A stretch of DNA of 64,000 nt from Glutinoglossum americanum (GCA_020080175.1 JAGHQL010000064.1:60023-124022), one strand, 5' to 3'; shown: positions 33,828-46,156, counted from the first letter of the stretch. Made by a program: numbers and translations. The notes: generated by a model from the sequence alone, not told the origin.

Positions 33828-34133
33828 AGAAGTAGCCGGCTCAAGGCCAGATGGGAGGCTTTCTTCAAATCGGCCGAAACCGAATTTTCCTAGTCCAAGG
33901 TCAGGAGGGAGTGTTAGCTGAACGATAAAATGGTATATCGCTATATTATGTAATCAACGGGGAACCGAGACAACCAAAAACGGCGCCCACAACATAGTCA
34001 TAATTGTGGGTCGAATCATTCATTCTGTTAGCAAATATGGATATTCATACTTCTGCCGATAGCCAGAGATCCCCCTCAGATTAGGTGATTCGGGTATATC
34101 TTCTAGGCTGCCGGTAGCCGGACGCCCTTCACT
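33828..34133. promoter_or_regulatory. Bidirectional promoter spacer, tRNase Z / sideroflexin
   Basis: 306 bases separate the start codons of two divergent genes whose products both act in mitochondria (tRNase Z at least in part). All promoter elements and both 5' UTRs must lie here unless they enter the genes. The middle (about 33920-33960) is AT-rich. I see no clear shared operator. Confidence 0.55.
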
Positions 34134-35462
34134 ATGTCTACATCTTTACCAGGCAATCGTGAGCTTCCAGCTTCGCAGTATAACCTCAACACGTATTGGG
34201 GCCGTGTTAGACACTCAGCAGACATTTCAGATCCCAGGTGAGGTTACAACAGGCTCACCACCACCTCACCAGTAAGGGTGTGGTAGGTAGTTCGTGGCTT
34301 GGCGCATTGTCTGAGTCAAAAGTCTAGCCAATTAGCAGAACAAGAATATACAAACTAACAATTTTCATGATAGGACACTTTTTGTTTCCTCAGCAGAGCT
34401 TGAAAATGCAAAGAATCTTATTGTGGCTTTCAAGATGGGGGGGATTCCTTCGATGAACCCGGAGCTATGGCGAGCCAAAAAAATCGTCGATTCCACAATC
34501 CACCCAGGTGGGTTCCAGTCTCACAATGGGTGGTTTTGATGTCTCTGATATCCTCATTGTTCTAGATACCGGAGAACCAGTTTTCCTGCCATTTCGAATG
34601 TCATGTTTTGTCCTTTCAAACCTCATCGTAACTGCGGGAATGCTTACTCCGGGTTTAAAGGTGTGCTAGACCCTCTAGTGTGATCTTATAGATTCTTGCA
34701 TTCGACTAACCGTCTCTGCAGACTAGAGGAACGCTTCTTTGGCAAATTACTAATCAATCCCTCAATGTGGCCATCAACAGTTCCAATGCCAATAAATCAA
34801 CCCCACTGTCGACTTCAACGATGGTACAGTCGTATATACTTGCTGTCTCGGCTTCCTGTTCCGTGGCCTTAGGCCTCAACGCTGTCGTCCCTCGTCTCAA
34901 ACGGGTGTCACCTAGTACGAAGCTAATTCTTTCTAGACTGATCCCTTTTGCGGCTGTTGCGTCTGCAGGTGCTCTCAATGTTTTCTTAATGAGAGGCGAG
35001 GAAATCAGACGTGGAATTGACATCTACCCAGTAGTAGATGATGAGAAGTTAGCAAAGGGTAAGGAAGGGGGTAGCATAGAAAGCATTGGGAAGAGTAAGA
35101 AGGCAGCAATGCTGGCTGTTGGCGAAACTGCTATCAGTCGAGTCTTAAATGCTACTCCAATTATGGTGCTACCACCGTTGATCTTAGTACGGCTGCAAAG
35201 GGCGGGGTGGCTGAAGAGGCGCCCCGGCATGACGCTGCCGGTAAATCTCGGTACGTGAGATTCTATGGGAAGTTGATAATCCTTTCTCAGCAACTCATAA
35301 GCCCTCCGAACAGGACTCATCCTCACCACTTCACTTTTCGCACTCCCTCTTGCACTAGCAGCGTTCCCTCAGCAACAAGCGGTAGACGTCCAGTCACTTG
35401 AAGAGCGATTCTGGGATAAGGGCGGCAAGCGGGGGAAGATAGAGTTCAATAGGGGTATTTAG
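34134..35462 (+). CDS. FSF1: Sideroflexin (mitochondrial serine/amino-acid carrier)
   Basis: Five exons, 34134-34237, 34374-34507, 34566-34660, 34722-35250 and 35314-35462 (336 residues, close to the family's usual 320-330). Sideroflexins sit in the inner mitochondrial membrane and move serine for one-carbon metabolism. Family marks are RVRHSADISDPRTLFVSS near the N-terminus, SAELENAKNLI, VFLPFRMSCFVLSNLIV, WQITNQSLNVAINSSNAN and the ending FNRGI. Membrane segments are visible as LSNLIVTAGML, SYILAVSASCSVALGLNAV, LIPFAAVASAGALNVFLM and LILTTSLFALPLALAAF. There is no classical presequence, as is normal for this family. All introns are GT-AG; every join keeps frame. Confidence 0.95.
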
Positions 35463-36784
35463 TCGTCCCTCATCTCAATCTTATATCCTTTCCAACGGGC
35501 TTTTCTTTGCCTCACCTTGCCGTTTATTTGTATATACATATATACATACATACTTCGTTCACAGATCCTTTACGCTTGTGGGATAGTGGTTGTCTGCCCC
35601 CTGTTTCTAATACGTGCAATGGGGAAATTATGGAGCTCGCCTAGAGCACTTTGAGATGCTCCTTCGGCTTCATCAAGTATCTACCCGAATTTAATTGCGA
35701 CAGTTTCGCCACGGTTGGGGCCGCTAAAATGCCGTGCGCGTTAGTCATCATATGAGGCGATAACTCCAGCTAAACAACTTCAGAAGAATGAGTGGGGATC
35801 AAAGTCGGCAAAGGAAGGGGGGTTTGGAACAGCTGCCAAACGACTTTACCTTGTTTGAGTTTTATGTTGAGCCCTTGCCCAATGGGCGCCAATAATGGCT
35901 GTGGCTGTCATCCTAACTTTCCTCGACCCGCGATTTGTGCCGGAAACGGCGAGACCAACCACTCGTCCTCAGGAATGAATCGATGCGGCTTTGAATAATA
36001 CAGGAGGAAATGTTCAAGATGTAACAAGTCTAGCAAGTTATTTATTTGAACTTTGATATTTGTTTGTTGGATGAGTAGATTACATGGTTGGAAAGAGGGG
36101 GAAAAGATTGCCGTATGACGAACCAAGGGTAGCGATTGGAAAGAAACGTGCCTTACTTGGTACACTTACCCCCATATCTCTCTACGAGAAGAAAGGTGCA
36201 ATACGATGGAATCAAGCCTTGGTAACCTACCGTGATTTGTGATACACTGCCACTTCTTCAACCTGCTCGGATTGGAGGCGAAGCAAATCATCCTTCATTC
36301 GACTGGCACACCAGATTGTAGTTTCTTACGCAGACGAGGACATCGCTAGCGCGGCTTAGGCCTGTGGTCTCTTCCGCCAACGTCAAGGCGACATTCCCCC
36401 TTCGGGTCTTCACCGATGAGCGTGTGTTTTACGTCCACGCAGCTTCATTTCTACTTATTTCAATGATCCAGGTGACTTTTCATTTCCTTAACACGTCACT
36501 GTGAGAACTCAGTTTCGTCGCTCTCGCTCTCCAACCAGAGAATTTGAGCCTGGAAGTCTTCTCCACGCTTCCGAAGGAACGCGACCGATCGACCACAAAA
36601 CGAACCCAATAACCGACAACACCATTAGGGAGTCAGAACTCATCCTACCGTGAATTCGAGTCCTATTCCTGATGCAGCGATTGCTGGTTCTCTTCATTTA
36701 ACACATTTCGGCCACCATCCAAGATTCTCCTTCCGGCCTGGGAACCCTTGACATCCCTCATAGGGCATTTTTGCTCACTTTGTC
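35463..36784. other. Intergenic, upstream of the LAMMER kinase
   Basis: About 1.3 kb. It holds TATA-rich sequence at about 35530-35550 and a 5' leader before 36785 that probably belongs to the kinase. No gene is seen. Confidence 0.55.
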
Positions 36785-39171
36785 ATGTCGACTCCTTCCA
36801 CAGCAACCGCAACGCTTCCTCCGCCACACCCTCACTACGGTTATCATCACCAAGGTTATCAATCCGGCGGAAACGGTTACCACTCAAATAGCTCATTGCT
36901 CAACGGCCACTCCCGTCTCGCCAACTCCCACTATAACTTTCACGGAAATTCGCCTTCCACAACGAATCCCAGTCGAAGGACAACCACAGTTTCAAGAGCC
37001 CCTCCGCAAAATGCAAATATGAGCACCTCGGAGTCCTCGTCCAAGAAGAGGTCCCGTCAGCGAACTCCTAATTGGCGAGAGTTTTATAAGAATGGTCTAC
37101 CAAAGGAAGTTATCGTTATCGACGATGACACTCCACCTCCTTCCACAGCTCCCAACACGTACGCTTCTGAGGTAGCAAAAGCTCCTAGACCTAACCATAC
37201 GACGAGGACTGTCGCTGAGTGCGGGACCGAACGACATGCAGCAAAAAAAAGGAAAACTGCCGCTTCGGGTTCGACCTACGATCCCGTCTATCAGCAACCT
37301 GCATCATATTCCACAACACAAACGCCTCACTTCGGAGATTCTCCTGCCACGACTATATCTACAGACAGGACGACCTCGGCTATCCATACGACCGCAGCCA
37401 CCTCGTTAGGATCCCATTACTCACAAAACGGCATAGGTAACGGCAATAGCGCTTATACCGTAGATGAAGATTCGTTAATAGGACACAAACGAAAGAGGAC
37501 GAGAAAGCAGGTAGCCGACGAGGCCAAGAGAAGAAATATCGAGGTTCAGGGAGATGCCTACAGTAGCTACGTCCCCCCACCAAAGCCACCGATCAAGGCA
37601 AAGGACGTATATGTGACCGTTGTCACAGATGTCAGTTGCCCTTCAATACATAAAATCCTAAGAACTAGGCTAACATCCCTGGCTTTCAAGCATGGCTATT
37701 CAAAACACCAAAAGGTGGACGACCAGGATGGTCATTACATTGTAATCCCAGAGTCTAACCTCACAGAAAAATGTAAGTGATTGCAAGCATCTCATAGAAG
37801 AAAAAAAATCTAGATTATCGGCCTAATCTCGTGGTGGCGTCGCCGGGACATTATGCCTCGCATGACCAAGCTAACTTCAATCCAGATCGTGTAACGAGAC
37901 TCCTTGGCCAAGGGACTTTCGGCAAGGTTGTTGAAGCGTACGACAAGATCAACAGAACCAAGTGCGCTATCAAGATCATTAGATCTGTGCAGAAATACCG
38001 TGACGCATCTCGCATCGAGCTCCGGGTATTATCGACACTATCATCCAACGACAAGGAGAATCGGAACAAATGTATCCATCTTCGAGATTGTTTCGACTAC
38101 CGAAATCATATCTGCATTGTCACAGACCTGCTAGGGATGAGTGTATTTGACTTTCTCAAGTCAAACTCATTCGTACCCTTCCCAAGCAGCCAGATTCAAA
38201 GTTTCGCAAGGCAGCTTTTGACAAGTGTTGCCTGTATGCCACCTGCTCCTTTTAGCAACGATATCCTTTTAACAAGCCATGCTAACGTTGGTTACAGTCC
38301 TTCACGATTTGAACCTGATCCATACCGACCTGAAACCTGAGAATATCTTACTGGTTAACAATCGTTACCAGACTTTCACTTATAACCGGACGATCCCTTC
38401 TTCCTCAAGCACTGTGGCTAGAACATCTCGTCAGAGAAAGGTTCTACTTGACACCGAGATTCGCCTCATTGACTTTGGATCTGCGACTTTTGACGATGAG
38501 TACCATTCATCAGTTGTCTCAACTAGGCACTACAGAGCGCCTGAGATAATACTAGGATTGGGCTGGAGTTTCCCTTGCGACTTGTGGAGCATTGGCTGTA
38601 TTCTGGTAGAGTTCTTTACGGGAGACGCACTCTTCCAAACTCATGATAACCTGGAACACCTTGCCATGATGGAGAGCGTCTGCGGTGGAAGAATCGACCC
38701 AAAACTTGTCAAACAAGTGAACCAAGGTGGGAGAGGCAGCTCCGGTAATCTAGCCGCAAAGTAAGTTGCAACACATCCTACCATATTTTAACATGCTATA
38801 GCATTAACCTTGTAATTTAGGTATTTCAAAAGCACCAGGCTCGACTACCCTAACCCCGAAAGCACTAAGGCCTCGAAGAAATATGTGAAAGCGATGAAGC
38901 AGTTTGATGTAAGAAACTATCCTCCGCCATACTAATACGCGGATTTGCTGATGGGCGATCGCAGGATATTATACCTGCAAACACTCAGTTTAATAAGCTA
39001 TTCCTTGATCTACTTCGTAAGATCTTCTTCTACGATCCAAGCAAACGAATCACCGCCAAAGAGGCATTGAAGCACTCTTGGTTCAAGGAGAGTGTTATCG
39101 ATGACGGCACTGAAGCAGCAAAAATTCGAATCGAGCAGGACCGAGAGAAGACTCACAACGTGTACTACTAG
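36785..39171 (+). CDS. lkh1: LAMMER (CLK/Lkh1/Kns1-type) dual-specificity protein kinase
   Basis: Five exons, 36785-37772, 37886-38233, 38298-38760, 38821-38908 and 38965-39171 (697 residues). LAMMER kinases phosphorylate SR-type splicing factors and other regulators in growth and stress control. The first 330 residues are disordered, rich in His/Ser/Thr, with a conserved [20 protein letters not shown] block and basic KKRSRQR and HKRKRTRK stretches. The kinase domain starts [20 protein letters not shown]; it has AIKIIR (VAIK lysine), [11 protein letters not shown] (catalytic loop, HTD as in CLKs), [12 protein letters not shown] (DFG), [12 protein letters not shown] and the signature EHLAMMESV, which differs from EHLAMMER at the last residue. 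The C-terminus is KITHNVYY-like (REKTHNVYY). The distal acceptor was chosen for intron 1 because it gives [12 protein letters not shown]; a proximal one is also in frame. Confidence 0.94.
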
Positions 39172-40025
39172 GTCTACGCTGCCATGGAAAAGAGGTATAC
39201 AGAGGATCCGTAGCGCAAATTTAACGACCGTGGGATGGATCCCAAAAACCGCCAGCTCGCTAGAGGTTCTACTGGTGATACAATGACATCCACGAGCTAA
39301 GATCTTGCGGTGATGCATCACTATGATGGCTAGGCCCTTTCCTTTTTATTTCTGATTTATGGACTCGTGGTTAGGACACTGCAAATGACAAGGCATGGGG
39401 ACACGGCGCGACTTTTCAGCTTAGTGGGTGATTCATTCGGGTTTCGTTTTGTAGCCTTACAGGAGAGCACCTCTACTGTGCTCTCTTTCTGTTCACTGGA
39501 GCAAATTTACTGGGCTAGTTCTCAGTTCTCGACCCTCAGCCCTCGTAAATCATGGGCGAGGATACTCTCGCCACTGATGCTATGGGTAATTCTGGATATC
39601 ATTGATAATACCGCGCGGGGCAGCTATTCTCTGCAGATAGAATGAGGATGGCGTTTTCTCTAATGATGAGCATGTATGATCGAGCATGTGGTACCAGAAA
39701 TTATACCAGGTAGCTGCATGAAATCGTGGTTAAACCGCTTCACCAGAAAAGATAGAGGAAAAGAAAACCCATTCCGGCCATCTCAGTATTATTATCTAGA
39801 GGAGCATCGATACGTTGCAAAGGATATTAGACGCACAATTAATGCAAAACACGAACTTCCCTTTTTGCTTTCCCTCAAGGGGCGGGGTAGAACGCAGCCG
39901 GGGAGTCCGGAAAGTACACGTAAAGGCCAACGCTCTACCCATAAAATCTCACCCCAAAATCCACGCCATAATCAACAAACCCAAGAGTCAAAGAAAAGAA
40001 AAAACGAGGGGCCAAAAAGAAAACT
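39172..40025. other. Intergenic between two plus-strand genes
   Basis: Terminator of the kinase gene and promoter of the AtaL-like gene. A 158-codon frame (39676-40152) overlaps the next gene's start in another frame and is rich in Lys/Pro/Arg; it is not credible. Confidence 0.55.
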
Positions 40026-40694
40026 ATGCTCTTCCCATTCGCCTACACCGTGCCCATCAATCCTCCCTCCGCGAGCCCCATGCTCACCAAAGACGAAGTC
40101 TGGAGTGGACTCATCAAGAAGGCGCGCAGAGCCCAAGATTACATCCCTATAATTGACCATTGTGAGATTGTGTCCGAGGACAAGGATGGGCTTGTGAGGG
40201 ATGTGAATATTAAACCTGGATTTTTCATGCCAGAGGGGCTGGTGAGGGAGGAGGTTAAGTGGGTCGAGAAGGTTAGGGTGAGTTGAATACAATTCTTTTT
40301 TCCCGGTTTTGCTTTTTTTTCTAGCTAGCCTTTGGAGGGGCTACGTGGTGATGTATCTTCTTTCTACTCTGGAGTGACATGTTATTACCATTCTCGTGGT
40401 CCGCTCGTCGCAGGGAAAAATGGTACCGGTATTTCATCTAACTCTCTAATCCGTTTTCTGCAGCTTGACTATACCATCAAAGGCGACAGTCCACGATCTA
40501 TTGTCAACCTGCTCTCCGAGGGCGGGGGAGAAGGGGAATTGTACCTCACGTTTATCTTCGAGTTCAATAAGGATGTTGAGCCTGGGTCGCAGGAGGAGGC
40601 AGATACGTGGGCATTGTATCATGCTGGGGCGAAGAAGAGCGTGGAGCATACGGTTAAGATTATCAGGGAGAAGAAAGCGCAAGAGTTATTGTGA
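40026..40694 (+). CDS. AtaL-like (DUF1857) small protein
   Basis: Two exons, 40026-40277 and 40464-40694, joined by a 186-bp intron in phase 0 (160 residues). DUF1857/AtaL-like proteins are small START/Bet v1-fold proteins, widespread in ascomycetes; most have no proven reaction. The N-terminus FAYTVPINPPSASPMLTKDEVWSGLIKKAR is typical of the family, as is the paired strand region SIVNLLSEG and ELYLTFIFEFNKDVEPGS, ending in a long helix (AKKSVEHTVKIIREKKAQELL). No signal peptide or membrane segment is present, so the cytosol is likely. A 15-base internal exon at 40414-40428 would also keep the frame but would need a 35-bp intron, so I left it out. The gene stands alone, so a role in a metabolite cluster is not suggested here. 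Confidence 0.87.
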
Positions 40695-41467
40695 AGTGAT
40701 GGGCGTTAATAGGTCGAGCTTAGGCTTTGATTTGTCAAAGCAGATGTAATCCGACCATTGTCTCTCCTTTAGCTGCAAGGCCTTTGTTCCTACCTCGACG
40801 ACTGAGAGACCTTCTGTCTCTAATAACCAACACTATTGCTATCTAGGTTAAAAGTTCACCAACTACTAAACCATTTGATTTAACAACAATCAGCTGCAGT
40901 AGGTGCGTACACACTCGGCCGAAGCAAATTTCTTGCTATTTCTATTTTACGGTGTCCCCTCCAAATATCTGTTTATCCCTTCCTCGAAAGTACTACAAAC
41001 GGAAAGATTTTGTCCGACTTGGCCCAAGCGTCAATATAAAAAAAAATAAGAAATAAGGGAAAAAAAACTCAGTTCTGCACGGCATAAGCCTTGGTAAAAA
41101 CTCCAGAGCTCTTTCAGACATGCTTTGGACGCCCCCATTTCCACTCCGCATACGAGAGAGCCTCCGCCAACATACTTCGCCCTATAACCAGCGTGTCCCG
41201 AATGTGTGAGAGAAGACATCGAGTGAATGCAAAGTATAAAGACACAGTAAAAAGTATTATAAGAACAATACGGAGGAATCCCCTAGGCCCACCGCTGGAA
41301 GCGAAATATCGCATAGTGAGGGTGTCTGTAGAGAGGTGATGGCGTAGTCACAGTCAAGATTCGTAGTCCCGTAAAAGCCTTGGCTTCGCGAATCGTTTCG
41401 AAAGATACATTGGCATATCGAAAATGCTTGTAATCGAGATTCCCTGCGCTTCCTTGCATTAATCTGG
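40695..41467. other. Convergent spacer
   Basis: Between the AtaL-like gene (plus) and PIS1 (minus). It contains AT-rich sequence near 41035-41065 but no gene. Confidence 0.6.
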
Positions 41468-42543
41468 CTATTTTAGCTTCTTCCCCGCTGCTCTCTCCCG
41501 CTGCCTCGCCTCAATATCCCCTTCAGCAAGCCATTTGGCTGCCTTCACTAACTGAATAACGTTGATAAGTTGCTTCCCAGCCATCACAGGGAATGTTACT
41601 CCTGCTATCACCCATGGCCAAAAGCTGTCCATCTTGTTCGCCCTTGCCAATTCCAAGGCCCCAGGGCTCCATGGACTTGCGAAAAGGGTGGAGGGAGAAG
41701 GATGTGCCGGATTCCCTGGTTGGGGTGAAAGCCCAGCAGCATTGGCGACAGGCTGAAGGAGTGAGGGTGAAAGGATTGGGGAGGAGAAGCAGAGGAGGTA
41801 GAGGGCTAGGAAGAAGAGTTCGTTAAAGGCACAGAAGAGGAAGAGGACCTTCTAGATTTCCAGAGCTAGGATTAGCTTCTAGACATGTGGATGGCCCCAA
41901 AGAGGCTCGGGTTTTGAAGACAGTTCTTACGTTATTTGAGTAATACAGGTTCAAAACCCAACTTCTGCTCTCATCGACCTTCTTGTGGCTCTGGCCTGTT
42001 CCACCCATCGCTAAGGTTGCATACATATGCATGTAATGGCTCGCCAGGTCCAAGCTGATCAGACCTTGGAATAAAATCGCCCATCTTGGCCATGCGGAAC
42101 TCAAGAACACTAGAAGGCAAGCTGTAGTACATCGGTCCGTCACCATATCTAGGACAGCTCCGAAGCGCGTGGATTGGTGATAGTGCCGTGCAGCGAGACC
42201 ATCGAGAGCATCAAGGAGACAAGAGATGCTATAGAGAATAGAGCAAGTGCGAGGATGCAGTGGCATGTAGTAAAGAGAAGCTCCGGCGAGAATGATACGG
42301 GAATATCCTGCGGCATGAGCACCATGAGTTAGCGACCAAGAATTTTTGGCGATCGTGCCAGGTGAAGACGGGATACTAACCGATTAGATTAGGGATGAAG
42401 AGGAAGATGTTCTCCGTAGGTTCTAGTGTATTCTGTACTTTGATGTGGCCGTGGGGATTACCGTTGCCGTTTAGTAATGGGCTAGTTTCTGCAAGTGGAG
42501 ACTCAGGACCTGCGCCCTGTTTTCTCGTCCTTCTGCCTGCCAT
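41468..42543 (-). CDS. PIS1: Phosphatidylinositol synthase (CDP-diacylglycerol-inositol 3-phosphatidyltransferase)
   Basis: Three exons, 42543-42381, 42307-41931 and 41851-41468 (307 residues). It makes phosphatidylinositol from CDP-diacylglycerol and inositol in the endoplasmic reticulum membrane. The CDP-alcohol phosphotransferase motif is intact: LLDALDGLAARHYHQ, then FGAVLDMVTDR, giving D-x2-D-G-x2-A-R-x8-G-x3-D-x3-D. PIS features precede and follow it: NIFLFIPNLIGYSRIILA, SLDLASHYMHMYA, SWVLNLYYSNNKVLFLFCAFNELFF. Several membrane helices are visible. The last exon carries a Pro-rich loop (about residues 210-250), longer than in yeast Pis1, and a basic C-terminus ending GKKLK. All introns are GT-AG; the first donor is GTTAGT. 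The start ATG follows a leader with no other in-frame ATG. Confidence 0.95.
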
Positions 42544-43582
42544 ATCGTGAGATCGCTTCCCTTCGAAATATCAAACAACACGCCTTCAACTCCACGTAAT
42601 CTCCTGATAGTCGTGCCTAGAACGGACAGTCCGTATTCGCCAAGTACCCTAAGAAAGGGGAGCTTTCGGTGTTTCCACGTAGACTTCCCCGCGGTTGTTG
42701 GGCAGTGCTGCGACCAATACCTCCCCCTTCGGTACCTCTCTAGAATTATTCGTAGGGTTATCTGCGCAACCCCGCGATTCCGAGAGCTTTTTGAACGGAG
42801 ACTCAGTGCAGCTCGGAAGTGGGATAGGGGATAATTAGGCAGCCCTTTGATGGCGATGGTTCTTAAAATTGTCGTGCGTAGCGCAAAAAGAAAAAGGGTG
42901 ATGCTTTAGGAGGAAGTTGTTAGCAAAGCCCATCTGCGTGGGGGTTCGATGTCCATATCAATGGAGTCTAAAGAACATCTTGGAGCATCCGCCCAGCTGG
43001 TCTTTTTTGAATTGGGCTGGACAACGGATCTCTCCGGGGACACATAAGCTATTCCGAATATGGAATCCTGCGTCATCTTGCACCAGAGCCTCGACCACCA
43101 AACTTTCTCTACTCCTTCAAACTCGTCTTTTACCATCGCTCCTCTCAACCCGAGCATATAGAAGATTAAGCTATTGCAAATTTAGAAGCTCTGTTAGTGC
43201 TACTATTTCAATGCGCAACTTCTCGCGTTTGAACGAGCAGTTCAACGTCCATCCCCCTTGTTTGCTTCTTCTGGATGGTTGGCCAGTGTGGACGCCCTCA
43301 AAGGCTTTGACAGCCTTGATCAACCGAGTGCTGATGAAGAATAGATATATGTATATGTTAAGAATAGCCTCAATTGCGCCCGGAAGGACAAACTACGGTT
43401 CAAAAGTAGGGCGTTTCTTTTGCGTTGCTCTTTCTAATAGATTTAGAGGTGATGCATACAAATCTCCCTCATTCGCCTTCCAGGAACGCCGTCCATTGCG
43501 ACCTGTCATACCATATCGTTAGGAGGTCCAGCCTCACCAAAGAAATTCAGATGCCGCGAGACAGGCCACGTATACGGCCCAG
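42544..43582. other. Upstream region of PIS1, downstream of the four-helix membrane protein
   Basis: Frames on the plus strand up to 201 codons (42917-43522) have no family resemblance and no splice support. I regard this as promoter and UTR sequence. Confidence 0.5.
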
Positions 43583-44402
43583 TCACGCTACAGCCTCTAC
43601 TGTTTCATCACTAATGCTCTTCCGCTTTGCAGTGGTGCTTCTGACAACTGCCATCTTCTTTTCCATCAAGAAACCCAAAGACCCCATGATTGTCATTCCG
43701 AGTTCCAGAACAGTCACGGCGATCATCATATACAACGAGAACCTCTGTGTATGCCTTTGTTAGCACGATATACCCATAGCCGATATTTCTTCACGGAAAA
43801 TGAGGATAAAACTCACGCTCTCGGTACAAATGCGCTGGAAATCGGGCCTTAAGCCGTTCAAGAGATCCCCCCACTTGCAGCTCCAGGTCATCATCGTCTC
43901 GGCCTGGCTAGCGTTTAGGACGAACCCATATGCAACGCTAAATATACTAGCAATAGCTCCGCTAGCGCCAGCCACAGAAACCAACGTGTTCTGCAGATTC
44001 ACTCGCTGTCGCGGCTGCACGTCGAGGACACAAACATAAGCAACAGGACGATCTTCCAGGTTTAGTTACAAACGAGTCTCGACATACCGACGGTGTTAAA
44101 AGCGATACCAAGACCGCTATGCTCCCCACGGCGACAACAACACCAGCACCCAGCGTCGCTTTCACGCTTCGGTCATCGAAATTCGATGGCCAGATGGATG
44201 GTAGAGAATATAGGTTGAAGTTCTTTGTGTTCTTGTAAACTACAAGTGTATTTCCTGAGCAGCCAACAACGGCTAGGGCACTGCCAAGCAGAAGGATTGA
44301 GACAGCAATGCGCGCCTGGCGCTGTCTGGCTCTTCGGACGAGATAGTCTGCCTCTTCGAAGTCGACGCTTGAGGTAGAGAAGCGGGGGGGCGCGGAAAAC
44401 AT
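43583..44402 (-). CDS. Four-helix membrane protein, unknown function
   Basis: Three exons, 44402-44088, 44014-43817 and 43744-43583, all joined in phase 0 by 72-73-bp introns (224 residues). The topology is clear: helix 1 IAVSILLLGSALAVVGCSG, helix 2 ATLGAGVVVAVGSIAVLVSLL, helix 3 TLVSVAGASGAIASIFSVAYG and helix 4 LYMMIAVTVLELGMTIMGSL. Between helices 3 and 4 lies a loop of about 40 residues with two cysteines (WSCKWG, RICTES) that could pair outside the membrane. The N-terminus is basic next to helix 1 (VRRARQRQAR), placing it inside by the positive-inside rule, and the C-terminus is also basic (KKMAVVRSTTAKRKS). This arrangement resembles fungal tetraspan or MARVEL-like proteins, but I cannot name the family. 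Confidence 0.75.
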
Positions 44403-46156
44403 GACTTGCGATAGTGGGGTTACGGCCGGTGGGCTATGGTTATCAAAGCGAAGCTAAAGAAGAGAGTGGAAATTCTAAACAGATAATATTGAATGGAAAA
44501 GGACGACGACCGCGCGTTGCGTGAGACAAGTGGAAATTAGTCTGGAGGAATCAGGAACCTCTGCCTTTTTAAATCCCACAACTGTTGAGGGAGAGGTCTA
44601 TTCATAAATATGCAAGGGAACAAAGTACGTGCATGGCCGCACCGCTCACCCAGGCCAATCGATAGGCGTGAGCAGATGACCCATGATGGTGTCGAAATCC
44701 TCCTAGCGAATGGTAGAATTCCTGGTGTTAGTGATACCGACATTTCATTCGTCGGAGACGACGGTGCCAGCGGCTACGTTGGAGTGCTTTGCTCCCAACC
44801 GAGCGCTTCGGTTGCCCGGCATGAAACCGCCACCATTGATGTCCTTTCTAGGCTTGGAACATCGGGGGATGCTGGTTACGTGAGATTTTCCACGCATGTC
44901 ATTCGCTAGTCACGAATAGAATCGAAAATGTAGCAAGGGTTACGAAATTGGTAACGCCCAACCCATGGAAATAAATCATCCACCACTGCGTAGATAGCAC
45001 ATACACTTCACGGCATCACGCCAACCGAAACATCCCGGCACAGATAGAGAGAAACCACCTCAAGCCGCTTCGTACATACAACATCGGTCCTCCCACGAGA
45101 GCGTCTTATTGAACCACACCGCCCTATGTCCGCACCCCAGACGGAGAAAAAAACAGCTTGAAACAACCTTCCAGATTCCCAGGTCTCTTCACTAGAACCT
45201 AGTGTTATGTTGTATCTCAAGGTAAAAGGCCCGGAAGGATCTTCACCTTAGGAGGGGTAAAATCGAACCAAGTGATTAAATATGCCAGTTAAAGCTAAAT
45301 AATCCTAGGTTGTCCAGCCTTCCCGGTTAAACAGATCCCTATATTTATGTTATACCAGTGTACTGGGATGTTGTGGTTTCCCATATTGGGAACCCTCGTT
45401 ACCCACGGTTACTAGTCACGATGTCGAACAGACCCGGGAGAACCAGTAGATCGCCCTCAGGGTTCACGATTAAGTAATTGTAGGGGAGCAGCTAAGGCAA
45501 TTTTTTTTTAAAAAAGATAGTAATTAGTGATACCACGACTTGGACCAGAGAGAAGGCTCGGTGAACTGATTGGTCCACCTATATCCTTCTGTCTATACCC
45601 TAATTGGGTATGGGGGGTTGTTTTTTGGGGGCTTGAATGCCTTAACATGGGCAGAGAGGTCGTGAGAATCCTCGGTTCAAACAACCGCCACGATCACTTT
45701 CTAAGCGATAAGTAAATTCGTTTGCCCACACCGTGTTTTCACACACATATATGGATGACGAGGCTCCACCCACGAAGGGTCCCTCATAGGCAAACCTCTA
45801 TCAACTGCTTTTAAACTGATCACTGCATTTAATTGGGTGATGATATTGACGCGTCGGAGGAGTAGCTTGTGCGGGTGAGAGATTGTGCACTGAATTCATC
45901 GGCATTTACTCTGGTGATGTAGGTAGTGACCTCTAGATGAGTGAATACTGAACGAAAATTTGCCTTGGTCCTGTAACCCTTCCGTGTCCGAGTGTCACTT
46001 CTAGCTCTTTCCTTAACCTCCTTCGTCCTCATGATACCAACTCTACCCGTTTCGCATTCGACCTCTCATCCTTTGCAACACCACATCTATAGTCGTCTCT
46101 CACCTCTTCTTCTCTTCGACAGCCCTCCCTTTATAACACCGTATCTAAATTTCACT
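44403..46156. other. Intergenic, divergent promoters
   Basis: About 1.75 kb between the four-helix protein gene (minus) and the methyltransferase-like gene (plus). A 99-codon plus frame at 44610-44909 has mixed composition, but no splice partner or family was recognised. TA-rich stretches occur at about 45330-45350 and 45740-45760. Confidence 0.5.

Noticed and set aside
40414-40428. 15-base microexon in the AtaL-like gene
   Set aside because: Would keep frame but needs a 35-bp intron; direct joining of the two main exons aligns better with the family.
42917-43522. 201-codon plus frame upstream of PIS1
   Set aside because: No family features; overlaps promoter and 3' UTR of neighbouring minus-strand genes.
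44610-44909. 99-codon plus frame between divergent genes
   Set aside because: Composition is plausible for coding, but no homologue, no neighbouring exon and short length; not enough to call.
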